Below, in pieces: positions 30,763-43,000 of a stretch of 64,000 nucleotides of DNA. The stretch's first letter is position 1, and each line of letters begins with the position of its first letter. The notes beneath the pieces were generated by a model. That model saw only the letters and a list, made by a program, of their open reading frames with translations, searched no databases and was not told the DNA's origin. Source of the DNA: Bidens hawaiensis (lineage: Eukaryota; Streptophyta; Magnoliopsida; Asterales; Asteraceae); contig JAIQDT010000168.1 of NCBI GenBank assembly GCA_021521415.1, forward strand, positions 1,806,501 to 1,870,500. The letters run 5' to 3'. Made by a program: the position numbers and the translations under genes.

Positions 30763-30788
30763 AACATATTCACGCTGACATTTATCAC
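30763..30788. other. Short unmatched filler beside SIRE-1
   Basis: 26 bp between the SIRE-1 5' LTR and the second copy of the duplicated flank. It does not match the base-for-base left context of the first copy, apart from a TTATCA string at its end. Confidence 0.7.
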
Positions 30789-31420
30789 AAAAATGCTTGA
30801 AAGTTTGTTCTAAGATTTAAGTGGACAACAATATCAATGACCGACTTAACGCCATTCATAATCACGCTGAAATATAAAACTTAGGTGGAAGTGCAAATTG
30901 GAAAATATGATTCTCTAATCAACACAATAGATTTCATATTTGTTTAAGTTTAATTTGTTTTTAATTTGAAAATATACAAAATCCAAACATATTGTGTTTT
31001 TATTTTGATTTCTGCTTTATTTTCGTTTTCCAAGCTAAAGGGAATTGTTTTTATAAAGAAAATACCAAAAAGATTTTCCCATTTTTTTGTTTTAATTCAT
31101 TTATTTAACTCTTTTTAAGTTAATCGGCATTAAGTTAATTCTTTAAACTTATGTGTTTTGAATGAAAAACATGTTAAGGTATTGCTATTTACCTCGAGTG
31201 GTAAAGTTCTTAAGGTAAAGTTCATCGGGACAGGAGTTTCGATTCATTATTTAATTCATGAAAGTTTAATAGGAAAATTTTCATCTTTAATTTTTTATTT
31301 AATTCCTATTCCTTAAGTTTTATCATAACGAATAGAATCCATTTGCTATTATTTTTTATAACGAATGAAAGTCATTTGTGTTTTAAACAGAATAACGAAT
31401 GTACTCATTCACTGTTCTAT
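30789..31420 (+). repeat. 632-bp flank duplication, right copy
   Basis: Pairs with 9479-10110. Unlike the left copy, it continues directly into the rest of the SIRE-2 spacer (TCGCTTCCGC...). Confidence 0.95.
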
Positions 31421-32300
31421 TCGCTTCCGCTTACACTGATAACTTATAACCTCATTCGTCATTGATAGTGAGGACGAATGATGAATGAATCTTTGCTGAT
31501 TCCTTACTAGTTTTAAGTTATGATTGCTTTGTTAACTTTTGTTAACGAATTAGTCTACGAATTTGATCCATTAGTTAATTTTGAATTAACGAATGGGTTC
31601 ATTCATGTGTCTGGGTTTGTGGTAAATCTGTCCTTTATAATGAACAGTGGTTGAACAAATCATTCATTCGTTCACAATGATTATCACCCTCACTTTAAAG
31701 AAACCCTGTCCAAATTTTTAATAATTTCCGACTCCAACGAATTCGTGTTTTGTTGATTAATTAAGATATTTTAGGCAAGCACAGGTCAAACGAAATAAGT
31801 AATATACGATGGTTATACGAGTCAACTGATGCAGATTTTACATTGATTCGTCATCTTTCATGGATTAATTGTACTTCTAATGCATGTCGACCGTTAATGT
31901 TATTACCAATTTTGACTTTGACAGTTTTGAGTCAACATTGGATAATTGTTGGTGCTTATTTGTTATACTCAATGAATGTTTGGTCATTCGTTTCTGTTTA
32001 ATACGGATGAACTCATTTATTGACAATTTATAACGAATCAACCATATTCGTTTGATTTTCTAACGAATGACTTTCTTATTCATCTTACAATATACACGAA
32101 TGATTTCTTATTCATTCGTTTTGATAAGACAACGAATCAACTCATTTGTCATAACAAATGAAGCCAATCGTCATAACGAATGAGATAGAAAATGCTAATT
32201 GGTCTAAATGGAAATTTCATTAAGTATTAAATGAAAATACGCTTTTTTAAAAACAATTAAGTTTGTTTTTCCTAATATTCGGGTTATTTTGACTACAGCA
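31421..32300 (+). other. SIRE-2 spacer, second part, with AACGAATG array
   Basis: No gene. From about 31390 to 32190 it is dense in AACGAATG, CATTCGTT and near variants, in both orientations. A candidate 3' splice site (TTTTGACTACAG, ending 32298) closes the spacer. Confidence 0.75.
32287..32298 (+). promoter_or_regulatory. Candidate 3' splice site before SIRE-2 ORF3
   Basis: TTTTGACTACAG, with a CTAAT branch-like sequence about 25 nt upstream. Two bases later comes ATA-GCT, the place where SIRE-1 has ATG-GCT, so the start codon appears mutated. Confidence 0.5.
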
Positions 32301-35196
32301 ATAGCTGACGAGATAATTTCAGATGCCTCAGCTGTTGATCCACAAACCGTTGCACAATAAGAACAATCTCCATCACATCAACAACAAGCTCAAGCTACTC
32401 TTGATTTGGCATAACAAGAAGCACAATATTTATGTGTTTTTGCAGGATAACTTTGCCGATCAAGTCATCTTCGGTGATATCATTGCGTTCTTACCCTTAT
32501 CCAGGATCTACCATGCAATTACCGCTAATGTCCGTGTACATTTTAGCGTGATCCGTCCTTTTTGGGATTCGGCTAATTATGTGAAGACAGAGAACCACAT
32601 CGATGCGGAGATTACCAAGAAGTCTATCACGATCACTCCTGGTGTTATACGTCGGGTACTGAGATTTACTGATAACATGGACCTTCCATGTGAGTTCGAT
32701 AAGACGCTGATTCTTGGATTATTTCGGAGACTTTTCTGTATGAGAGACCTGGATCGTTCCTAATATAAAAAGGCGTACATGTGTGCCCCATACAAGTACT
32801 TATTACACGTTTTGATCCATTGCCCTGGGGGACGAAAGGATGGCTTTGACGACTGTCAGATAATGCTTAAATCCGCATTTGTTGCTCTTATATTGAACAA
32901 ACCGTGCAATTTCTCCGAGCTCATATTCTACCATCTTAAGGAGAATTGTCTGGTCAAGAATAGCTATAGCAAGTTTTTAATGTATCCACGATTCGTTTAG
33001 CTAATCATACAAGATTTGATTCCTGATTTTGTAATTGATCAGACATTGAGAGATGATGTGTTGAAGCTTGAACACATGAATGCTGATACAATGAATAGTA
33101 TGAAGATATACCCAAAGCCGACGGTAAAGGATCGCCCAAGGACCAAACGTTTGATTGGTCATTTGGCGAATCTTGATTACGAACGTCCTTATAATGACCA
33201 TTGGATCGATGATCAATCGGATTCTGAACAGGAAGATGGACCAGCTACAAACATAGGTGGTGATCATGATGGAAACGATGTAGGAAGTAGGAATGGAGGT
33301 GGTGGTAGCGGTACTGAGGTTGAGGCAGCTAGCTCGTATGCTGCTCATCGCAAACGTAAGGGAAATGAGAAGTTGACTGAACAACCGCCCAAGCGTCGGA
33401 TTACACATGGTTCTGGTGTGGAGATAGGTCGAAAAATGCCAAGGTAGTCTGTGCAACAAAGTTCGGTGGTGTCTCTTACTGATAGCACCCTTTAAATCAC
33501 TCTAACGATGGACACTTCATCGAACTCCGATATTTGCTTTAATTCTCCAATCGTTGCTATCTCCTCTGCCCACACCTTCTATGACTTCGATGGTAACGTC
33601 TCTTTCTACTACAACGATGCTAATACAACCTTCGGCTTTATCCTATACAAGAGTTACTCGTCCGCAAGGCCCGGTCAGCATGTTCCCCCAAATTTTTATA
33701 TCTTGCCGCATACATAGTAAGTGGAAATGCTCCTTATATTGATTCATCTATACGAGAATGAAATAGTAGGATTATGTGTTGATGAATCAACGTCGCTTGA
33801 TGCGTTATATCTCGTACTACCAGAAGGAGACGAAAGAGCTTCGTGAGATTTTCACATATAGGGGGGGATTAAAGAACAAGAGGACCTTATTTTTCAGTTA
33901 ACTTGTAAACACGATGCTCGAAAGAAATTGAAGAACGATGATGAAGAAAAGGATCCTGATGCCGCTGGTGCAAGTGGCAGTGAGCTGAAACAAGGTCATG
34001 GTTCTTCTGCTGCAGGTACGAGTAGTGTAGTGGTGCGGGTGATGATCAACAAATGGTGGTTTATCAAGATCCTACTAATGCCACAACCATTGAGTCGATC
34101 AACGCCAACACTATACTATTTATGGATTACAAGAAAGTTATGGGGATGAGTACTACTAATACCAATGCAATCGAGGAGGGTTAGTTCGTTGATCATGCCT
34201 TGTCACATAATCAAATTTCTCTGCTGTTGGGGTTAGACGATGAAGAAATGGATGCATTGGGGGCTGATGAATATGTTGAGGTAATTAAAGATGAATAAGT
34301 GCTACTTGATACGAGTATTCCACATGGGAATACGCCGTTTATTTATCAGGACAAGGAGTTTAAGATTGAAGATTTGATGGTAGAAGAGTATCTTGATCTT
34401 TATACACGTTCAAATGTTAATCACAGTTGTTCCGTTTTTTGTTGAAAAATATGTCAAAGATGCCGAAGATCATCTTAAGAAGACAACCTAGAAGAAGGGA
34501 AAAGTATTACCAAAGGGGTCAATTTCGTTGGATCCTGATGCTAAGGGATGGTTCAGGGATCACAGCAATTCCCTAACTTCAAAGATAACTGAAGCTTACA
34601 GGTATATTGATCAAGAGCACAAGTTGGATGCCAGTGCACATGCCAAAGCAAATCTGAAGCCTATGATCAAGGCCATGCAAACCGTAAAAGGTGACATCGT
34701 CTCTTTGTTCTTTGATTTAGAGTTGCGGGAATGTATTATCAAGTGTGAGAATGATGTTTAGTACTTTCAATATATTACTGACGTTCTCTTACTACCTTGG
34801 TGGGATGTGTGGACACTCGCTAATAGGCCCTTCGTCAACCGTGGTGGAAATCAATTTGTAGGATGGTTTCACCAACATCTGCTATTTGAGGTCAACCATG
34901 GGTTTAAATATTTTAAGCCGCAGGTGCCAACCAGGAAATATATTGATGAAATTGATCCTCAAACTGGTTGGAGATATCTTATGTTGAAGTTCAAGCCGCC
35001 AAAGACAATGAAGTGAGTGCCGGTGAAGACTTTTCCATAAGATCTTCATTTGTCATTTAATCAGTGTTACTACGACAACAGAACGGGCACAGCTGTCATT
35101 GTTTTGGGTAAAGGAATGAAGAATAACTTTACACGAGTCATAGACCCTATGTGGCTTGTTAATCTTTCCGAGACAGACAATGAGTTGTTGTTTTAA
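32301..35196 (+). pseudogene. SIRE-2 ORF3, decayed
   Basis: A broken relative of the SIRE-1 ORF3. Pieces in order: R-I-Y-H-A-I with the following F-W (32449-32763), Y-K-Y-L-L-H-V-L-I-H-C and F-L-M-Y-P-R-F (32779-33000), an acidic and Gly/Ser linker with a basic K-R-K patch (33016-33447), low-complexity blocks to about 34500, a C-terminal region (34528-35016), and the final R-V-I-D-P-M-W-L-V-N-L-S near 35130-35175. The start codon reads ATA, and there are many stops and frame changes. That the N- and C-terminal motifs are shared with two other diverged families shows ORF3 was once under protein-level selection. Confidence 0.82.
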
Positions 35197-35353
35197 ACAA
35201 GATCCTTTTTGCAAGACGTGAAGATTATGACCTGGCTTTGCAATTCCAACGCGTTGTTCGTGTTTGTCACGTGTTTGGGGTTCTAGTTGTGCTGACTGGA
35301 ACTTAGAGTGGTTCAAGTAATTTACAGATATAGAGCACGAGACGAGGGGTGTT

Positions 35354-35860
35354 TGTTAGTGCATAGATTTTGTCGTCTCGAGTGTTTATAATCGATTGTA
35401 ATTTATTATTATTATAATGTAAGGGTTTTTTGGTAATTACCAGCCCATTCGTTATGTTATATAGGCTCATTCATTAAGCCTGTTTAACGAATGAGAGTTT
35501 AAGTTATGATACGTGTCCATTCGTTAAGGATGTTTAAAGAATAGACCATAACTGTTATTGTTAGCTACCCATTTGTCATGGAATGTTGACAAATGAGGTA
35601 TAGAGAATAAGTCATTCGCTATACACATTATGTTACTTATTGTAATGAAGACGAATGAAGTCCATTCGTTACAGCATGTGTAACGAATGTCATTCATATT
35701 CTATATAAAGTATGTTCATGCCTTCACAATTTAATAAGTGTTTAACGTATTTTCTCCTAAGTCGTTACTCTGCCAATTTGTTTACTCAAAACCTTCATTC
35801 ACTAATCTATTACATAAATATATCAGATAACTAGATCCAATTTATTAATCATTATGAATT
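35354..35860 (+). repeat. 3' LTR of SIRE-2 (right edge approximate)
   Basis: It starts TGTTAGTGCA after a purine-rich GACGAGGGGTGTT (35341-35353); SIRE-3 starts TGTTAGAGCA in the same position. AACGAATG/CATTCGTT motifs are dense at 35440-35700, and a TATATAAAG TATA box lies near 35703. The right end cannot be fixed because the other LTR lies outside the window; Athila-like sequence begins by about 35870. Confidence 0.7.
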
Positions 35861-35870
35861 GATCTTGAAG

Positions 35871-36806
35871 CTCAATAGATTGATTCTACAAAATTTCCTT
35901 CATTCCCTTGGAAATTCGGATTGGATTGAGTAGCCGGATTCCCATAACGAAACTTTGGATGATTTCTCAACCTGGGGTGGTAAGTGTTTGAGTTCATGTT
36001 ATAATTTCTACCACTTACCCCTTGACCTTGAATTGCGTTGTCTTCCTCCACTTGTTTTTTCCCCACTATACAAGCATCCGCTGCATGACTCAACAACTAC
36101 AACTAATACATACATCATAGAATTGATTTGTAGTTTGCACCCCACCATCTTCTAAGGCATGTACTCGTGGTCTTCCATTTGTAGGTCTTGCTCTTCTTGA
36201 GGATTGAGACTTTCTTTATGATGTGAAAGACATTTTTCCAAACAAGCCCAATCATATTGCTCATAATTAGTACCAAATGTACCATTTGTAATCGACATCA
36301 AATCCTGCTCATTCTCCGTATGAAAATCATTCAAAAACTCCCAAAGAGAAATACAATGATGAGGACAATTCTTTATCATCATATTAACCATTCAAATGCT
36401 TCATGAAACATCTCACCCGATTGTTGCATCATTAGTCTTTTGAGCCGTGAAAAACTCTTCAAAAAACCTTTTTTGCATCTCGAGCCAAGTATAAATTGAG
36501 GCGGAAGGCAATGTGTAAAATCATATTTTCGCCTTATCTTCCAAAGAAAATTTAAAAAAGATCAACTTAACATCATACGATGAGAACCCTTGACCCCCAA
36601 TTGCCTCCAAATGAAAATAAGGTTCTACCGCTGCCAAACCTTAATACTTTGGTAAACTTTGGAGTGAATTGGTTCTAACCTTTAATGTTCTCCCTTGGTC
36701 ATTTTGAGGAATAACCACTGAAGGATTATTGGTGATAATCGATCAAAAATGAGCTTCAATTCCCCTTGCCATTTCTCTATTATGTCTTCTTGGTACCCCC
36801 ATAGGT
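35871..36806 (-). pseudogene. Athila/Tat-like gag remnant, core and C-terminal part
   Basis: Minus-strand fragments resemble Athila-type gag: a G-G-Q-G-F-S region with D-K-A-K-I-W-F near 36530-36600, K-N-C-P-H-H-C-I and S-I-T-N-G-T-F-G-T-N-Y-E at 36391-36152, and an Asn-rich R-N-H-P-K-F-R-Y-G segment at 36096-35872. Stops and frame changes are frequent. Gypsy-2 has inserted at 36807, and the upstream part of the protein continues at 48351. Old and non-functional. Confidence 0.75.
36802..36806. repeat. Target-site duplication of Gypsy-2, left
   Basis: TAGGT; the same bases follow the right LTR at 48351-48355. Confidence 0.93.
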
Positions 36807-39759
36807 TGTAACGATTCCGACGAAACCAGGTATACCCTAACCGGTAGACGTTAGATACGTCATATGTAATGTCGGGTACAAGAGTTACCATGGTAATTAT
36901 ACGAGAATACATGGTTCATTGTATTGATTGTACGTGAATATATAATTCACCGTATTGAATATGCGATCAAACGATCGATAGTTATTGAAACCCGAATGAA
37001 TCGAGGGTTCAATTATAGACGAGATATATGATATTTAGTAATGTTACGAAGCATTAAAGCTTCGGGATAAGTGGATTAAAGCACAGAAAAAGGATTTCGA
37101 TTTAATAGTACGTCGGTACGTTAAACGAAACCTTTAATACCAAACCGAGCAAGAGACGATCGATCAAGCCGAAAAATATGCGTAATAACTAATAATATGA
37201 CGTTTTAAGTTAATAAATGTCATGGTTTAAGTTTTTTAAATTGGTTTTATATAAATTTTATTTTTAAGCCGAAAAACGACCGTTTTGGCCTCGTTGTAAG
37301 CCAAATTAAACGTTTAACTGAGAAACGAACTGAACCAGATTATCCAAAACATTATCCGGATTGCGGATATCCAAATGAATGGCAAAAAATGAACTTGTGG
37401 GACCCACCCCATCCATCCATTAGTCCGATCGGACCACACCACCTCAAAACACATTCCATTTTTTTTTTACAAACACAATCCAACAAACCTTTAATTCTCT
37501 CAAGGTCTTGAATCAAAAACCGACAATTCTAGCAAGAAAAACCGAGGTAAGATCGAATTATATACGTTTTCATCTTCGTTTCTTGAGTTTGTTTGCAAGA
37601 AAATGAGGTTCCAAAGATGAAAACCAATTCTTGCATGATCAAGTGATGTATACGGGTTATACAAGGGATCTTGGTCCAAGAAATGAGTTAAACGAATCAA
37701 AAACGAATTTTTACGGTTAAATCTTTGTTTTTAGTATCATAACCGTAACCATGAAAGAAATGGCTTGATCGTGAGTGTAACTTGCTTGGTATTGTGGTAT
37801 GTTGTTTGTAGGCTCTGTGTTTAGTGGTAGATAAGGCGGAAAGATGAGTTTGTAGCTTGTAGTGGCGGAAAACGAAAGGTATATTCGGTTATGTTCGGTT
37901 TTGGGAAATGTGGACAGATTGTTGATGCTTTAGAGTTAGGTAATGAAATTTTACAGAGGTGTTAAACACATGAAAAGATGAGTTCTGTGAATTTTTGGTA
38001 ATTTTTGGATAAAGGATGAATATTTGGTGAATTTAATGCTCGGTTTTGGCCAAAAATGGTGAAAAATAGTTAAATATCATGAAAAATTCTGGAAAATTTC
38101 AGATAAGCTTTTCATATCATGTATAAGTCACACACAAAATTTGAGGTCCGTTGGAGAAGTCTAAGTAGGCTTTTCGGTTAAACGAGTTCTAGGGATTTCT
38201 AGCTCGGTTTTGGAAAAAGGGCATGTAAAAGAAGGATTTTGGTTCTGGAAAAATTACAGGGGACTATGTGGATGGCAGGGGACATCCAGGAAAAATTTTG
38301 GATTTTTCTAAAGTCGTTTGGTATTTACGACATATTTAGTGTTTAAATGGTGTTTAAAAATAGATAAATAAATTTTAAATATAAGAATTAATTCTGGAAA
38401 TGTTTTTATAAAATTCCCCACTATTAAAAAGTGATTTGTGCAAAATTTCAAGATCCGAGAGTAAACGGATAATTAATCGTGCTGATTATCAAACTTTTAA
38501 AGTTAAAACGCGTAAACCGGTGAAGTTCGCTTAAGCGAGCTGACTGGTGTATAAAAACCTTAAAAATGGACTATTTTCATATAATTGAGTTAAACAAGTA
38601 AAAATGAATCATCCGAAAATAAGTCGGATGATTTGGGTATTTTTAACCGATTTTAACGGTTTCCGGTACACCAAAGACGGAAACGACTCCCGCGGCCAAT
38701 CGGGACGTCTAAACCGAGCTATAATTTCACATTTTGAATTAAATTATCAGACAACCACTATATTCGGGTTGTGTATGACCAAACTCATTTTTGAAACATA
38801 AAACGGATATTCGTGCTAGGCACGCAAAACGAGAAAACGACTAATTGAAATTGTGACCATGGAAGTCTAAACGACATCACAATCTGAGTCCGGAGAAGTA
38901 TTTCTGGGTTAACATTGCCCCCGGATGTACCGATTGATAATGTTAAAGATTATATAAACAATAATTGTATAATAACGATCGTAGGGATCATATTACAGAT
39001 TGGACGTGTTAATTGATAATGATTGTCGTTACCTGCTTGCATGTGCTAAGGTGAGTTTTCACGAGCCCCTTTTTTTTACTGAAATGTTTTAAATATTTTC
39101 CCGGGGCGGAAAGCATGTTTCTATCAAAATGTTTAAGTACATGCTGATCGTATGGAAATGAATGTATTTATATAATGTTTATTGTACGGGAATCGTACGG
39201 TAATGTATTAAAATGGTAATTGTCTGAGTTGTTAATATTGTAAGGTCCCGCAACAGTGTTCTGGGTTAACAGTGTCCCCAGAGGTTATTGGAAGTGTTCT
39301 GGGTTAACAGTGTCCCTAGAGGTTATTGGAAGTGTTCTGGGTTAACAGTGTCCCCAGAGGTTATTAAAGGTGTTTATGGGTTAACAGTGTCCCCAGATAA
39401 TATTATATTATGATATGGATATATCATGGTTTACTAAAATTGTGAAACTCACCAACTATTCGTAGTTGACCCGTTTTCTCACATGCTTTTCAGGTACAAC
39501 TAAGATAAAGTGATTGATTACGTGCTAAGTGCTTGATGTGTGTAAGGTTTGCGTGCTGGACGTTAGGATACATTATATCAGATAGAATTATGAACCGTAT
39601 TGTATGATGTGTGTATCACCTAGACGGTAATGAAAGACGAGATAATGTAATTTTTGAAGTATATTAATGCATTCGGTTTTCTTTATAAACAATGTGGTTG
39701 ATATCAGAGGTGTCTGTCGCATCCCGTTTACGTTTCCGCTGCGGTTACGGGGTGTTACA
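36807..39759 (+). repeat. 5' LTR of Gypsy-2
   Basis: Starts TGTAACGATT, ends GGTGTTACA. A TATATAAAT element lies near 37248. A CT- and AC-rich leader ends in GAGGTAAG near 37545, a possible splice donor. A 38-bp hairpin-forming repeat lies at 39256-39401. No gene. Confidence 0.95.
39256..39401 (+). repeat. 38-bp tandem repeat with hairpin core (5' LTR of Gypsy-2)
   Basis: Units start at 39256, 39294, 39332 and 39370. Each contains TCTGGG-TTAACAGTGTC-CCCAGA, whose arms are complementary; the last unit has a changed arm. A degenerate fifth unit lies near 38908-38935. The same array is at 47847-47992 in the other LTR. Confidence 0.9.
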
Positions 39760-39764
39760 GAACT

Positions 39765-39777
39765 TGGTATCAGAGCC
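39765..39777 (+). other. Primer-binding site of Gypsy-2
   Basis: TGGTATCAGAGCC, five bases after the LTR; an initiator tRNA-Met site. Confidence 0.92.
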
Positions 39778-39779
39778 AC

Positions 39780-40037
39780 TGGTTATAAAAGAATTAGGAT
39801 GTCTTTAAAAGATACCTAAAATATAACCAGTAGCTCAAGTGTTATAGGATCTGAATATCAACTAATAATTTATTGTGACAAGGTCTGGATGAACTTGGAT
39901 GGAAAAGTGAGTTATTATGGTCTGGAACATAATAACAGACTTGTCCGCACGAGGAATTCAGGGGAAGTCACGGGGTACATTAATAGGTAAAAATGGCAAC
40001 ATATGTGTAAAGTATATAATATTATTTATACGTGCTA

Positions 40038-40074
<37 letters not shown>

Positions 40075-43000
40075 CGTATCTTGTGGGTACAAGTATTGAG
40101 AAATAGGACCCGGATAAGGAACCGGGGGATGAAATAATAAAAGTACCGAGGATGCTGAAATTTCTAGAGTATCGGTTGGTGATAAGTCCGACTTATCGGG
40201 CCATAATTATGATAGTACCAAGATAGATCTCCCGTTTGACATTAACCAGAAATATCTAGTAACCGTCACTCCCAACCAAAATTGATGAATCCCTTACCCT
40301 ACCAACATTGGTACCGTATATCCTAATAACCCCAGATGTTCACCCGAACCGTCGACCCTCACGTACGAACGGATCCGTACCTGAACCCATTCTTATTTCA
40401 TTAAAGTAAAGGAGTAAATAAATAAAATAAAATAAAATAATATATTGAAATATATATATATGTATTGCTCACTCACAAACATATGAGACGGATCAACTTC
40501 AGATCGAGAATTACCGATTTTAACAAACCTAGAACGCCTGAGGACATTGACTGAGCGAGTGTAGAGTTTCCCATAATAGTAATTAATAATATTTGAAGGC
40601 AACTCATATTGCGCAATTACCTTGAACCTTGCAACTCCCTATATTATCCTTACATCCGTTAGATGTTTACACCCATGTATGCTCGAATAGAATGATTACC
40701 TATACACAAAGAAGTGTTGGAATCATTATAGCATAGTTGGTTGTTCGTTCGTAGGAGGTATACTGTGTATGCCGGATATACGAATAAACACGGATATTAT
40801 AACTCCGTGGTATGTAATCGTTTGGTGCTCACGGTGAGCATGTATCGGTTATGCTAACATGCAGAAGGATATTGAAATCAAGTATATTAAACGTTGATCT
40901 TTGTTGAGAAAGATCTATATGTCGGCTGGTGACAAGAGTATGAAAAATGTTTAAACATTAACCGACGTCAGGTTAAGTCCGTATGTTATTATATTTATGG
41001 GACATATATATGCTAGATGCCGGTATGTGTAATATATATGATAATATTTGGTGTGTATGTGTACCTGTTGTTATGATTGAGCTGGCAACGAGCTATACGG
41101 TGAGATTAGTATTGATTACTGCGTACGGGATGAGTACGGCAGAATGACATAAAAAGAGTAACTCCAATGATGGAGATTGATATGATTTAGTTGATTGCTC
41201 AAAGATAGCAGATGATGATACCGAACGTCGTATCACAGATCACTGCTAGTGTTGATGCAAATGTGATCACAGAATTATAGATCGAGCAATCACATGATTA
41301 TGAATATTTCAATTCTTAGTGTTATTACTAAGAGTGTTAATGTCCCACCAATTACTATTATGACTACAAGTATTAGTTATAAACTAAACATGAATGGTAG
41401 TCGTAATGAATTAGATCCGGGATGAAGGACGTGTTTATTGGTTGTGTTAAGGGGATTATTAATGGCTTACTGTTGGTAAAGGGAGGAATAGATTAGCGAG
41501 TGGATAGAAAAGATCGAAATGGTTAAGGATATTGGTAAGAGTCTAGAACATTGTGTAGTGAAATACGCTACAGATATGTTGGGAGATCATGTTGTATCGT
41601 GATGGAACACGATGGTACAAAATTATAGTTAGAAAATTTTTGTTCAGATAATATGGTCAGGATTTAAAATTCTTGTGCTAGAGCACTTTTATTCGAGTAA
41701 TTGAGTTCAGAGATTTGAAACTGAGCTATGAAAGATAGAAATGTTGTGTGCTGATCACTTAGAACGCGCTAATCGTTTAAAGGAATTGTCATGTCTGGTA
41801 ACATGGCTAATTACTCCTGAAACTAAGCGAAGTAAGCGCAATATTGGGGACTAACTCCATCGATAAGGAGTATAGTCAATCCTGTAAAATATACAACCTT
41901 TGGAAGGGTTGTGTCACAAGCCAGCATTGATATATTTGACTCTATGAGAAGTGGACTGGAAGGACGTTAGGTGAGACGTCGAGTGTTGAAGAAGAGAAAT
42001 GATAAAGGTATAGTGCAAGATGGGCTTTTGAATAAGTAAGTATGTCCTACAACCCAGAATCATACTAAGACTAGTTCTGGTGGGAAAACATGAACCACAT
42101 GAAGGGTCCTTCCTTAAATGTGGAAAATATGGTTATCGGCAGGAAGAAGAATGTCGAGTGATAGTAGGCCACAAGTGTGGTAAAGATAGACGTAATGCCC
42201 TAATTGTAGAACCAATTGAAGCCAAGTGAACCGACAACCCCAACCCATTCGTGTACAACCACTCCGAACCCAACAACTTCAATAACAATCCATCCGAAGA
42301 AATCAAATTATGCCAAACAGTTGTACTTGCTATGAATGTGGCAGTACAGAACGTTTCAAGAGAAATTGCCCAAAGTTGAACCAAGGTGTCGTTGGAAGAC
42401 GAACCTCATGACAAGCATCAACCTCTGATCAAGCAAGGAGCCGTGCCTTTGTGAGTAATTCGAATAAAGCACGTCATGAACCAAAGGTGGTATTAAGTAC
42501 GTTGTAGTTTTAAATCGATGGGCTTCAGCGATATTTTTACGGTCGTCGATAGAAGTTAGTTCTTGTTAACCTCCTATCATTTGGAAAGATGCCGATTAGT
42601 GAAACTATAGAACCCTATACTGTGGAATCGCTAACGGTGAATCCCTAATGGTTAACTAAATTGTTCGGAATTGCCCTATTATTCGGAACGATTAATCCTT
42701 CCCTTATTGACCTACGACCAGTAAAATTAAGAAGTTTTGACGTAATAGTTAACATGGAGTGGCTAACTCAACATGAAGCTGAAATCAAATATGAAAAGAA
42801 GATGATTAGAAGGAGAAACACATATATATAGAAATATATATGTGTTGGGTACAGAGAAATATATAACATACAGAGAAAAGTGTACGGTATTATGTTACCA
42901 CTCTAGTCTCATCTTGAGATACTATAATACTTACGACAAGAAAACGTGGTGTACTTAACAAACGCGATTGCCAAAGTATTTAAAAGAAAACATATAGAAG

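Noticed and set aside
33508..33742. Overlapping short + strand ORFs
   Set aside because: They lie in the linker of the decayed SIRE-2 ORF3, in competing frames, with no distinct homology.
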